Source: JBHIER01 sp046760705 [NCBI: bacterium] (GTDB lineage: Bacteria > JBHIER01 > G020348925). From it: DNA of 7,457 nt. Numbering within the stretch: the first letter of the stretch is position 1; each line of letters opens with the position of its first letter. Below, one piece after another: positions 1 to 5,548 of the stretch. Both the position numbers and the translations under genes were made by a program. The notes below the pieces were generated by a model that saw only the letters and a list, made by a program, of their open reading frames with translations, did no database searches and was not told the DNA's origin. The DNA lies in NCBI GenBank assembly GCA_046760705.1, contig JBHIER010000154.1, positions 1 to 7,457 on the forward strand. Reading direction: 5' to 3'.

Positions 1-383
1 ACGAGCCGTCTGGGGCAAAGGAGAAAAGGGCGTTCTCCGCGCCATAGAGAGTATTGAGAACCAACTACAACTACGACTACCTTCGGTTACATCTTATTTT
101 GAGGCAATACGACTCCAAGTTTGACAGTCCTTCGATAGTTTTGCTCGATTCTGCGTTGCCGAAAGCATCGAATCTGAGCAAAGGCTGTCTCTCCAATTGG
201 CTTGCGGGTTCATTTGTCGAAAAATGTAACGCTTTCAAGAGAAACGGGCCGGGGTAGAGGCGGTTCGGATAAGCGACGAATTGGTCGTAGCCGGCGGGAA
301 CGGAGGGCTTAGCTCTGGTGAGGGAGCTATTCTACTCCAATGGGCCATACAATCAAATTTTCTGATAGCTCTCAAAAAATGGG
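1..383. other. No recognisable gene
   Basis: I find no supported gene here. A plus-strand frame is open from base 2 to a TGA at 122-124 and could be the last 40 codons of a gene entering from the left, but it matches no family I know. A minus-strand frame of about 84 codons (roughly 80-335) is also open but has no ATG near its start and no recognisable motif. Both could be chance. The segment ends in a strong promoter. Confidence 0.4.
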
Positions 384-412
384 TTGACACAGAGAGCAGG
401 AAGTGTTATTAT
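384..412 (+). promoter_or_regulatory. Near-consensus sigma70 promoter
   Basis: TTGACA at 384-389 (6/6 to the -35 consensus) and TATTAT at 407-412 (5/6 to TATAAT) are separated by exactly 17 bases. Transcription would start near 419. The first convincing gene downstream begins only at about 860, so either it has a leader of about 440 nt or the promoter serves a small RNA or small ORF in between. The match is seen in the sequence; activity is inferred. Confidence 0.65.
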
Positions 413-853
413 TGAGTTGAGCTGTTGGCAGTAAGAAACATTAAACCTGGATCATTCATAAAATCATTTGGAATGCAACGTAACATTCACATCTTTATTG
501 ACTTATGAGGATCACAGGTTTTGAACCCTGTTACATGGCACTTTCCACGGTTATCCACTATGTCATTGCGGGTTTATGCCGGAATCTCCTTAATGGAGGG
601 TGTGTTAAGCAAACCGAGCAGATTCCCCGTAATAAGCTTGTCCTCCACTCCGATGGGGGATACGGGACCGGATCGGTAGAATAAAGAAAGGACGGGTTGA
701 GGGACATCTGCCTATGGAAGCATTGGAAATTGCTATGCCCTCCGGTGCGATAATGGATGCGTTGTCCGGGGGACGATTGCGATCTCTTTTGAAAAAATAT
801 GGATAGCCTGCGTCCCACGTCGCCTAACAGAACTGCTACAAAAAAGAAGTAAA
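413..853 (+). other. Long leader or possible noncoding RNA
   Basis: These 440 bases lie between a strong promoter and the dehydrogenase gene. Visible structures are a hairpin with arms ACAGGTT (514-520) and AACCCTGT (524-531, one bulged C) and a small ACCG-GAT-CGGT hairpin near 668-678. Two short plus-strand ORFs occur: 560-679 (39 codons) and 714-806 (30 codons). The second has a GAGGG motif 10 bases upstream of its ATG and ends in a basic RLRSLLKKYG tail. Neither resembles a family I know. A structured RNA (intron fragment, leader or sRNA) is possible, but no group II domain V signature was found. Confidence 0.3.
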
Positions 854-859
854 GTGGCT

Positions 860-1777
860 ATGTCAATTCCTGAATTGAATGTAGTGACAGGGGCTTTCGG
901 CTACACGGGCAAAAACATCACCCGGCGACTTCTGGCAACGGGCAAAAGAGTAAAGACCCTCACCGGGCATCCCAGCCGTCAGAACCCATTCGGGAACCAG
1001 GTGGGTGTTGCACCATTCAATTTCGACAACCAAAGAGAACTGACGGAGAGCCTGCGCGGAGCCACAACCCTTTACAATACGTACTGGGTTCGCTTTTCGT
1101 ATGGGCAAGTTACCTTCGATAAGGCCATTGAGAATACGAAGACACTTATCAAGGCCGCCGAAGAAGCCGGTGTCCGGAAGATTGTGCATGTCAGCATTAC
1201 GAACGCCTCCGAAGAGTCATCCCTTCCCTATTTCAGAGGGAAGGGAATTCTGGAAAAGGCCATCATCCATTCCAGGTTGTCTTACGCCATTATCCGGCCC
1301 ACTGTGATCTTCGGGACTGGGGACGTCCTCATCAACAATATCGCCTGGCTCCTGAAGCGATTTCCGGTATTTACCATCTTTGGATCGGGCGATTATCGAC
1401 TCCAGCCAGTCTATGTGGAAGATGTGGCCGAGATAGCCGTCGACGCCGCTCGTCACGATGAGAACGTTATCACAGATGCTGTTGGCCCAGAGACTTACAG
1501 GTTTGACGAACTGATTCGCCTCATCGCCGAGGTGATCGGTAGCCGAGCCAAGATCACTCATCTGAGGCCAGAACTGGCCTTTTTCCTTTCCAGATTGGTC
1601 GGGTACGTGGTCAATGATCTGGTGCTCACTCGAGACGAAGTCGAGGGGCTGATGGCGAATCTTCTGGTTTCTCAGACCCCTCCAGCGGGACGAACGCGAC
1701 TGAGTGACTGGCTGGGTGACAATGCCGACAGTTTAGGGACCAGGTATGCCTCCGAATTGAGCCGCCACTATCGTTGA
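860..1777 (+). CDS. NAD(P)-binding atypical SDR (NmrA/NDUFA9-like)
   Basis: This 305-residue protein has a Rossmann fold of the atypical short-chain dehydrogenase group (NmrA, NDUFA9-like, or UDP-sugar-epimerase-like). The dinucleotide-binding loop TGAFGYTG is at residues 10-17. Strand VHVSITNAS lies near 109-117, a YxxxK pair (YFRGK) at 124-128, and RPTVIFG near 146-152, as in this family. The C-terminal half (PVYVEDVAEIAVDA onward) is the usual substrate-side lobe. Members often act on quinones or isoprenoids, or serve as redox-sensing or assembly factors; the substrate here is unknown. Length is normal for the family. An in-frame GTG at 854 is an alternative start. No good Shine-Dalgarno sequence is visible for either, so I prefer the ATG. 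The gene stands alone, with a hairpin-rich spacer downstream. Confidence 0.9.
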   Translation: MSIPELNVVTGAFGYTGKNITRRLLATGKRVKTLTGHPSRQNPFGNQVGVAPFNFDNQRELTESLRGATTLYNTYWVRFSYGQVTFDKAIENTKTLIKAAEEAGVRKIVHVSITNASEESSLPYFRGKGILEKAIIHSRLSYAIIRPTVIFGTGDVLINNIAWLLKRFPVFTIFGSGDYRLQPVYVEDVAEIAVDAARHDENVITDAVGPETYRFDELIRLIAEVIGSRAKITHLRPELAFFLSRLVGYVVNDLVLTRDEVEGLMANLLVSQTPPAGRTRLSDWLGDNADSLGTRYASELSRHYR

Positions 1778-1807
1778 GACGCGCCCCGGCTGCCTGAGAT
1801 GTCAGAT

Positions 1808-1832
1808 GCTCTCCTAAAAAAGAGGGCTTTAT
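1808..1832 (+). terminator. Weak intrinsic terminator candidate
   Basis: GCTCTC (1808-1813) can pair with GAGGGC (1822-1827), including one G-T pair, across an A-rich loop, and is followed by TTTAT. It sits 31 bases past the dehydrogenase stop codon. The stem is short and the T-run is poor, so this is tentative. Confidence 0.35.
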
Positions 1833-1960
1833 GGCGCAGAGAATGAGGTCAAATTCCAAGTGGAGTATAGCCAGTGTCTGTCCGGAAATTCCCAAATTTG
1901 TCATTCTGGCCTGTCAGGCACAAGCAGGCGTGTTTTTATGCCATAATCTTGTTCCCGCCT

Positions 1961-1986
1961 GTCATTCCTGCGAAAGCAGGAATCTC
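1961..1986. repeat. Palindromic intergenic repeat (REP-like)
   Basis: A perfect 8-bp stem, ATTCCTGC (1964-1971) with GCAGGAAT (1976-1983), closes a GAAA tetraloop and is preceded by GTC. This is the familiar 'GTCATTCCxGCGAAAGCxGGAATC' intergenic palindrome found scattered through many bacterial genomes. A partly related GTCATTCTGG motif lies upstream near 1899-1909. Such elements are usually non-autonomous repeats and may be transcribed as hairpins. Confidence 0.75.
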
Positions 1987-1993
1987 CTCAGCT

Positions 1994-2018
1994 CGGGTAG
2001 CAGTTGCACTCCTACCCG
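1994..2018. repeat. Inverted repeat hairpin CGGGTAG/CTACCCG
   Basis: A perfect 7-bp stem: CGGGTAG (1994-2000) pairs with CTACCCG (2012-2018) around an 11-base loop. It is the second of four consecutive hairpins between the dehydrogenase and yjbQ. No T-run follows, so it is not a standard terminator. Confidence 0.55.
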
Positions 2019-2028
2019 TATCAGCGGA

Positions 2029-2045
2029 CCTATTCTGCAGATAGG
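2029..2045. repeat. Inverted repeat hairpin CCTAT/ATAGG
   Basis: CCTAT (2029-2033) pairs with ATAGG (2041-2045) around the 7-base loop TCTGCAG. Short, but part of a run of hairpins in this spacer. Confidence 0.35.
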
Positions 2046-2052
2046 GGTGTAG

Positions 2053-2077
2053 GGGACAGGAGTACAACTCCTCTCCC
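2053..2077. repeat. Inverted repeat hairpin before yjbQ
   Basis: GGGA-C-AGGAGT (2053-2063) pairs with ACTCCT-C-TCCC (2067-2077). This gives ten base pairs with one C-C mismatch around an ACA loop. It ends 33 bases before the yjbQ start codon and just upstream of its ribosome binding site, so it would lie in the 5' leader if transcription starts upstream. Confidence 0.5.
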
Positions 2078-2095
2078 AGCGTAGACTGTAAAAAT

Positions 2096-2101
2096 AAGGA
2101 G
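2096..2101 (+). promoter_or_regulatory. Ribosome binding site of yjbQ
   Basis: AAGGAG lies 9 bases before the ATG at 2111 and fixes that codon as the start. Confidence 0.75.
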
Positions 2102-2110
2102 TCCACGGCC

Positions 2111-2530
2111 ATGAAGAGCTATCGAGAAGAGCTTTGGTTCAACGTTCCCCGGCGGAGGGCTTTCATCAACATCACCCCTCAGGTCGAGGAGTGCCTTCGC
2201 AAAAGCGGGGTCACTGAGGGGCTCTGCTTAGTCAACGCTATGCACATCACCGCCAGCGTGTACATCAATGACGACGAGTCCGGGCTCCTGCAGGATTACG
2301 AGGATTGGCTGGAGGGGTTAGCGCCCCACGAGCCGGTCTCCCACTATCGCCACAACCGGACCGGGGAGGAGAACGGCGACGCCCACCTGAAGCGTCAGAT
2401 CATGGGCCGGGAGGTGGTGGTTGCCATAACTGACGGTCGGCTCGATTTTGGCCCTTGGGAGCAGATCTTCTACGGAGAATTTGACGGCCGGCGCAGAAAG
2501 CGAGTACTGGTCAAAATTATCGGGGAGTAG
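2111..2530 (+). CDS. yjbQ: YjbQ/UPF0047 family protein
   Basis: This 139-residue protein matches the YjbQ (UPF0047) family over its whole length. Diagnostic segments in order are [15 protein letters not shown] (residues 42-56, with conserved His45), [12 protein letters not shown] (88-99, His92), [18 protein letters not shown] (109-126) and a C-terminal RVLVKIIGE. Family members are small homotrimers with a buried His/Glu/Cys-type site. The E. coli protein shows weak thiamin-phosphate synthase activity, but the physiological role is unsettled. Length is normal and the AAGGAG site supports this start. The gene converges on the geranylgeranyl-reductase gene with a 62-base gap that has no clear intrinsic terminator. 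Confidence 0.92.
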   Translation: MKSYREELWFNVPRRRAFINITPQVEECLRKSGVTEGLCLVNAMHITASVYINDDESGLLQDYEDWLEGLAPHEPVSHYRHNRTGEENGDAHLKRQIMGREVVVAITDGRLDFGPWEQIFYGEFDGRRRKRVLVKIIGE

Positions 2531-2592
2531 ATGAATCGGCGCTGTCTAAGAACACCCTTTTTCCCTCCGTAGGAGATTCCCCGTAAGCGGCT

Positions 2593-3765
2593 TTAGGACC
2601 CGAAGAGGGCGATAACGTCGGCAAGGAGCTTCGGGTTCTTGGCCAGGGCCGTTAAAAAGATCCGGCCCAGCGTTCGCTTCTCCGGATCGATTCTGTTCAA
2701 GGCTCGGGCGGTGGCGTTGAGCTCTTCGTCGCTTAACTTGAAAATGGCCTCTTTGAGGCGGTAGGACCGACGCAGCTTTTTGCCCATGGCCTCTTCGCAC
2801 TGCTTTTGGTAGACTGTCAGTCGCTTCTTTGACAGATCGCCGCTGGCCACCGCTGCCGCGGTCACCTTTCCGGCCAGTCGGCCGGCCCTGACCGCATTCA
2901 TAATCCCCCCTCCGGTCAGCGGATCGGCCTGGTGGGCGGCGTCGCCCACCAATAGGAGGCCATCGGCCACCGGCTCTTTCAAGGGAAGGGAGCAGGGCAC
3001 ACTTCCGCCCACAGCCCTCAGCACGGAGGCCCGGGGAAACCTTCGGCCGACAAACCGATCGAGATAATCGACCGCCTTCCCTGTGTGTCCATACTCCCCG
3101 GAGATACCCACGCCGACATTGGCCACAGCCGGACCTTTGGGAAAGACCCAGAGATAGCCCCCGGGGGCCACCTGCCGCCCAAAATGCAACTGACAACACT
3201 CCCTGTCGATCTCCAAACCGGCCATGGTGTACTGTACACAGGTCTCGATGTCGTGGAGCGAGGTGGCGGTGTGCAGGCCGGCCCATCGCCCGACGCGGGA
3301 TTCGACGCCATCGGCCCCGATCACCACCCTGGCCCTCAACCGATCCACTCCGCCTCCCCTTGAGACAGACACCTCCCAACGCTCCCGTTCCACTCGGGCC
3401 AACCCTCGGACACAGGCTCTCGTCCAGACCTCTGTTCCGGCTTCGACGGCTTGCCGGGCCAGTTCTTGGTCGAAGGCCGCCCGATCGAGGAGATACCCGA
3501 TTGCCGGTGAACTCACACGCACTTCGGTCCCGTCCGGAGCCACAAAGGAGAGTTTCTTAATCCGGTTCGAAACCCACGGCGCATCGGTTTCGAAGAGCTG
3601 GTGTAGACTGCGTTCGCTCACCCCTTCGGCGCATCGTACCGGTACCCCGATCAGGGCGTCCTTCTCCAGCAGAAGAACAGCAACCCCCTGCTGGGCTGCA
3701 GCCATCGCCGCTGAGGAGCCGGCCGGACCGCCACCAACGATGATTATGTCATAGGTATCTTTCAC
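2593..3765 (-). CDS. Geranylgeranyl reductase family flavoprotein
   Basis: This 390-residue FAD enzyme belongs to the geranylgeranyl/digeranylgeranylglycerophospholipid reductase family. The Rossmann motif GGGPAGS lies at residues 11-17, the family signature PVRCAEGVS at 42-50 (active-site region), GADGVESRVGR at 150-160, PGGYLWVFPKG at 201-211, and the second FAD motif GDAAHQADPLTGGGI at 274-288. Such enzymes hydrogenate double bonds of polyprenyl chains of lipids, quinones or chlorophyll precursors. The exact substrate cannot be read here, but a bacterial host favours a menaquinone side chain or a prenyl lipid. The start is GTG, overlapping the ferredoxin stop as GTGA. An AAGGAG inside the ferredoxin tail lies 5 bases upstream, so the two genes look translationally coupled and the ferredoxin is the likely electron donor. 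Confidence 0.9.
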   Translation of the reverse strand: MKDTYDIIIVGGGPAGSSAAMAAAQQGVAVLLLEKDALIGVPVRCAEGVSERSLHQLFETDAPWVSNRIKKLSFVAPDGTEVRVSSPAIGYLLDRAAFDQELARQAVEAGTEVWTRACVRGLARVERERWEVSVSRGGGVDRLRARVVIGADGVESRVGRWAGLHTATSLHDIETCVQYTMAGLEIDRECCQLHFGRQVAPGGYLWVFPKGPAVANVGVGISGEYGHTGKAVDYLDRFVGRRFPRASVLRAVGGSVPCSLPLKEPVADGLLLVGDAAHQADPLTGGGIMNAVRAGRLAGKVTAAAVASGDLSKKRLTVYQKQCEEAMGKKLRRSYRLKEAIFKLSDEELNATARALNRIDPEKRTLGRIFLTALAKNPKLLADVIALFGS

Positions 3766-3935
3766 TCCTGCTCCTTAAGCGCCCCCCAGGGACATGCCAT
3801 GACGCAGTTGAGACAGTTGGTGCACGCATCCTCATCGATGCCCACTCGGTACTCGAGAATTTCAATAGCATCTACCGGACACACCGCGACGCACGTCCCA
3901 CAAAAGTCGCATTTTATTCGATTAATATGAATCAT
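3762..3935 (-). CDS. 2[4Fe-4S] ferredoxin
   Basis: This small 57-residue bacterial-type ferredoxin has two complete cluster motifs: Cys9, 12, 15 and 19 (CDFCGTCVAVCP) and Cys38, 41, 44 and 48 (CTNCLNCVMACP). It would carry low-potential electrons in the cytoplasm. The gene overlaps the downstream geranylgeranyl-reductase gene by 4 bases, implying a shared transcript and probably direct electron transfer to it. The frame is open up to a TTG at 3956. I chose ATG 3935 because it gives the standard N-terminus for the family (MIHINRIKCDFC) and lies 15 bases after a GGAG, although that spacing is long. A candidate promoter lies at 3990-4018. Confidence 0.92.
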   Translation of the reverse strand: MIHINRIKCDFCGTCVAVCPVDAIEILEYRVGIDEDACTNCLNCVMACPWGALKEQE

Positions 3936-3989
3936 CAAAATAGTTCGAGGCTCCAATCAGAGGTTTCGAAACAATTACCACAACGGCCT

Positions 3990-4018
3990 AATCTATAAAT
4001 TCTACCCTGTTATGGCAA
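3990..4018 (-). promoter_or_regulatory. Candidate sigma70 promoter of the ferredoxin operon
   Basis: Read on the minus strand, TTGCCA (4018-4013, 5/6) and TAGATT (3995-3990, 4/6) are 17 bases apart. The predicted start near 3983 gives a leader of about 48 nt before the ferredoxin ATG at 3935. A moderate match, supported by its position. Confidence 0.45.
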
Positions 4019-4175
4019 CCTATTTGTTTCTCCATGGACTGTTTTTTCCATACATACTTCCTGCGAAGGGAGGATATTCCCTGAGCGGAGATGGGACCTC
4101 TTCTCTCTCTGTTTTGCTTTCCTCCTGGAGGGGTAGTTGGCCAGGACGATCTGCCGAGCTTGCTGAGCGGTGATG

Positions 4176-4562
4176 GGTTTGCCGTTCTGAGCTCTCAGTT
4201 GGAAGAAGATCGCCTGCAGAGACAGATTTCGTCTTAAGGATGTCTCCCTGCTCTTTGACAGGGGAATAGTCTCGGAGGAGAACCTCCAGTTGGTAAATGA
4301 GCAAGAGACTTTGAGATACATCAGTAGCCTGGATGAGAATCAGATACAGAGGGGTAAAAGGGATAACCTGCAAAAAGGGTAATAGGCTATCAGGTATCTG
4401 TGGAAAGAAAGGAAGAGAAGATCAGAGAAGCATCCCTGCTCGACGGTGTCTGTTGCTTTGTCACCAATCACACTCGGCCCTTCTGGGTGAATCTTGATGA
4501 ACATGTGAAAGCAGTGTCTACTATCTGTGTTTTAGCATATTGTGCCACAATGGCTTATTACC
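4176..4562 (+). pseudogene. Decayed IS1634-like DDE transposase
   Basis: Translating without requiring a start codon shows pieces of an IS1634-family transposase in order. One frame (4191-4382, 63 codons to TAA) contains RFRLKDVSLLFDRGIVSEE near residues 12-30 and later LRYISSLDENQI; DRGIVSEENL carries a catalytic Asp context typical of the family. A GLPF tetrapeptide lies just upstream in the same frame (4176-4187), before an in-frame TGA. The sequence then shifts frame and continues from about 4370 with EEKIREASLLDGVCCFVTNH, then skips the usual Glu-containing segment, and resumes with LDEHVKAVSTICVLAYCATM (about 4493-4552). At least one frameshift, stops and internal deletions make it dead. 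Terminal inverted repeats were not found. Family assignment is from remembered motifs. Confidence 0.7.
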
Positions 4563-4589
4563 CACATTCCGGAGGTTGGGTTGAGAGGC

Positions 4590-4895
4590 GTTCTTTCGTA
4601 ATGGGCAGTCGATATTCAGATCGTAGGGCTGGATAACAGACCCGAAGGTCAAAACCTTCAATGGTAGGAGAGCAAGAGGGACGACACGCAATCGGTAAGA
4701 GAGGTCCTTTCTGAAACTCCCGTCCTTCGTCTTCCCTCTCAAATCCACATTTGCGGCCACAATGATACGGACATCCGACTCAAGGTAGGGGCGACTCCCT
4801 GAAAAGAGATTTTCCCCTGGCAAGACCCAAGCCAGACCCAAAGAAACTTCGCCCACCAGGCTCACCCCCGAGTCTGTCAGACAGATTTCTCCGGC
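4590..4895 (-). pseudogene. Decayed sigma54-dependent activator (AAA+) fragment
   Basis: The minus-strand frame holds the centre of an NtrC-type sigma54 activator. A damaged Walker B region (LTDSGVSLVGEVSLGL, in place of the usual GGTLFLDEIGEMPL) is followed by GSRPYLESDVRIIVAANVDL (sensor I) and GSFRKDLSYRLRVVPLALLPL. Directly after this comes VLTFGSVIQPYDLNID, which in intact proteins lies after the AAA+ lid, so roughly 80 residues appear deleted between them. The Walker A and GAFTGA parts, receiver or GAF domains and the Fis-type DNA-binding domain are absent. The Walker B aspartate is lost (LVGE for FLDE). This is a remnant, not a working regulator. No gene or clear signal is seen between it and 5003. 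Confidence 0.75.
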
Positions 4896-5002
4896 TCAAT
4901 AGACCAAATCACCTGATCAGAAAACCGGACAGAACGATGTTTCCCCCTCCATGTCCTAAAATGATAGGAATGCCTCGTTTTCAAGAGTAACACAAAGCAC
5001 AG

Positions 5003-5152
5003 GTAGTGTCAATACACATCACCCTGAAGATTTACAGCATCCTAATAGGTCAGGAGGTGCGGACATTGGTGGATGAGGTAAATCCGCGCCTGCAGGGGAT
5101 GGCTCGCTGTCAGAAGAAAAAAATTGCCCGATGACGAAAAAAATGCTTGATG
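5003..5152 (+). pseudogene. Remnant of a Por/T9SS-type C-terminal sorting domain
   Basis: One plus-strand frame reads LKIYSILIGQEVRTLVDE (about 5024-5077), nearly the same as the LKIYNLLGQEVRTLVD of the intact secreted-protein gene at 5549-6490 but on the opposite strand. Near 5078 the match moves by one base into a frame reading KSAPAGDGSLSEEKN (compare the family's xxAGYHxxxWDG), and ends with TKKMLDA (compare TRKMALLK). The central DGRDxxGxEVASGVYFYRL block is missing. No upstream domain is recognisable. It shows that a third secreted-protein gene once lay here on the plus strand. Confidence 0.7.
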
Positions 5153-5162
5153 CATCTGGCTT

Positions 5163-5234
5163 CTAGAAGGACTGAATGGAATTATGTCTGTTGGAGGAGA
5201 TGCCGTCAAAGATTCGGAGAGATATTATGAGTGA
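5163..5234 (+). pseudogene. Antitoxin C-terminal fragment (displaced)
   Basis: The frame reads LEGLNGIMSVGGDAVKDSER followed by YYE and TGA at 5232-5234. The pattern G-I-x-S-x-GGDAxxDSERxYE is the typical tail of small antitoxins encoded directly before PIN-domain toxins. Its stop overlaps the PIN start codon in ATGAGTGA, the usual translational coupling. No start codon or N-terminal part is present on this strand; the missing part lies at 5298-5444 on the other strand. Confidence 0.7.
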
Positions 5235-5300
5235 GATTATCCTTGATACTAATTTTCTCTTGGCTCTGGTGGATGAGAAGGACAAATGGCGAGCAACTAG
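5163..5300. other. Inverted segment splitting a toxin-antitoxin locus
   Basis: CTAG at 5163-5166 and CTAG at 5297-5300 bound a segment whose plus strand carries the antitoxin C-terminus and the PIN toxin start, while the antitoxin N-terminus abuts it from the right on the minus strand. Both breakpoints now sit in 8-bp palindromes, TTCTAGAA (5161-5168) and AACTAGTT (5295-5302). Reversing the segment at CTAG joins minus-strand codons GAA AAA CTA in frame to plus-strand GAA GGA CTG. This is inference from reading both strands, but the frame match at the shared CTA codon is exact. Confidence 0.65.
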
Positions 5301-5358
5301 TTTTTCCATCGTGATCGTCTTCAACTTCGTATGCAATTTGGACTTTCTCGCCTCCTGA
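5227..5358 (+). pseudogene. PIN-domain (VapC-like) toxin, 5' fragment
   Basis: From ATG 5227 the frame begins EIILDTNFLLALVDEKDKW at residues 3-21. This is the first beta strand and helix of a PIN-domain ribonuclease, with the catalytic Asp7 in the DTN motif. GGAG (5216-5219) sits 7 bases upstream. After about residue 23 (base 5296) the frame enters the antisense of the antitoxin N-terminus (SFSIVIVFNFVCNLDF) and stops at 5358. Remaining PIN acidic residues are missing, so no active toxin is made. The rest of the toxin is not recognisable anywhere in the window. Confidence 0.7.
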
Positions 5359-5444
5359 ATCAACCGCTCGAATTCGGTTTCGGAAAGAGACATCAATGCC
5401 TCCTTGAGTTCTTCAATATCAACCTTCAAATTTACCTTTGCCAT
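5298..5444 (-). pseudogene. Antitoxin N-terminal fragment
   Basis: From ATG 5444 the minus strand reads MAKVNLKVDIEELKEALMSL, continuing with SETEFERLIQEARKSK to LKTITMEKL at residue 49 (base 5298). The segment is a charged helical N-terminus typical of small PIN-associated antitoxins. GGAGGT at 5453-5458 lies 8 bases upstream, which favours this ATG over the one at 5450 (only 1 base from the site). Past residue 49 the frame stays open to about 5163 but is the antisense of the PIN start (RKLVSRIISLIISL), so that tail is not a natural sequence. A truncated hybrid protein of about 93 residues could still be translated. Confidence 0.7.
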
Positions 5445-5452
5445 AGCCATTC

Positions 5453-5458
5453 ACCTCC
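5453..5458 (-). promoter_or_regulatory. Ribosome binding site of the antitoxin fragment
   Basis: Minus-strand GGAGGT ends 8 bases before ATG 5444. This strong Shine-Dalgarno decides between two in-frame ATGs. Confidence 0.7.
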
Positions 5459-5548
5459 AACCGAGCACTGAATTTCTGATCGCTTTCCGTGCTACCAGTG
5501 AGCGAAGAGTCGGCACATCAGTTCAACGAGATTTCAAAGCACGCAAAA

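Noticed and set aside
80-335. Minus-strand open frame without ATG (about 84 codons)
   Set aside because: No recognisable motif or start; the length is within chance expectation.
558-818. Minus-strand ORF of 86 codons
   Set aside because: No family motif, no ribosome binding site noticed, and it lies in the promoter-proximal interval whose signals are on the plus strand.
413-853. Group II intron or other named structured RNA
   Set aside because: A GTGTG-like start and hairpins are present, but I could not find a domain V signature or a reverse transcriptase, so no named RNA is claimed.
1776-2110. CRISPR array in the hairpin-rich spacer
   Set aside because: The hairpins differ in sequence and spacing; there is no regular direct repeat.
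2546-3379. Minus-strand ORF of 277 codons
   Set aside because: It is an out-of-frame shadow of the geranylgeranyl-reductase gene, rich in Gly/Arg as expected for GC-rich antiphase reading.
4010-4373. Two overlapping minus-strand ORFs (103 and 117 codons)
   Set aside because: Neither shows a known domain, and the opposite strand carries the transposase remnant, so these are antisense shadows.
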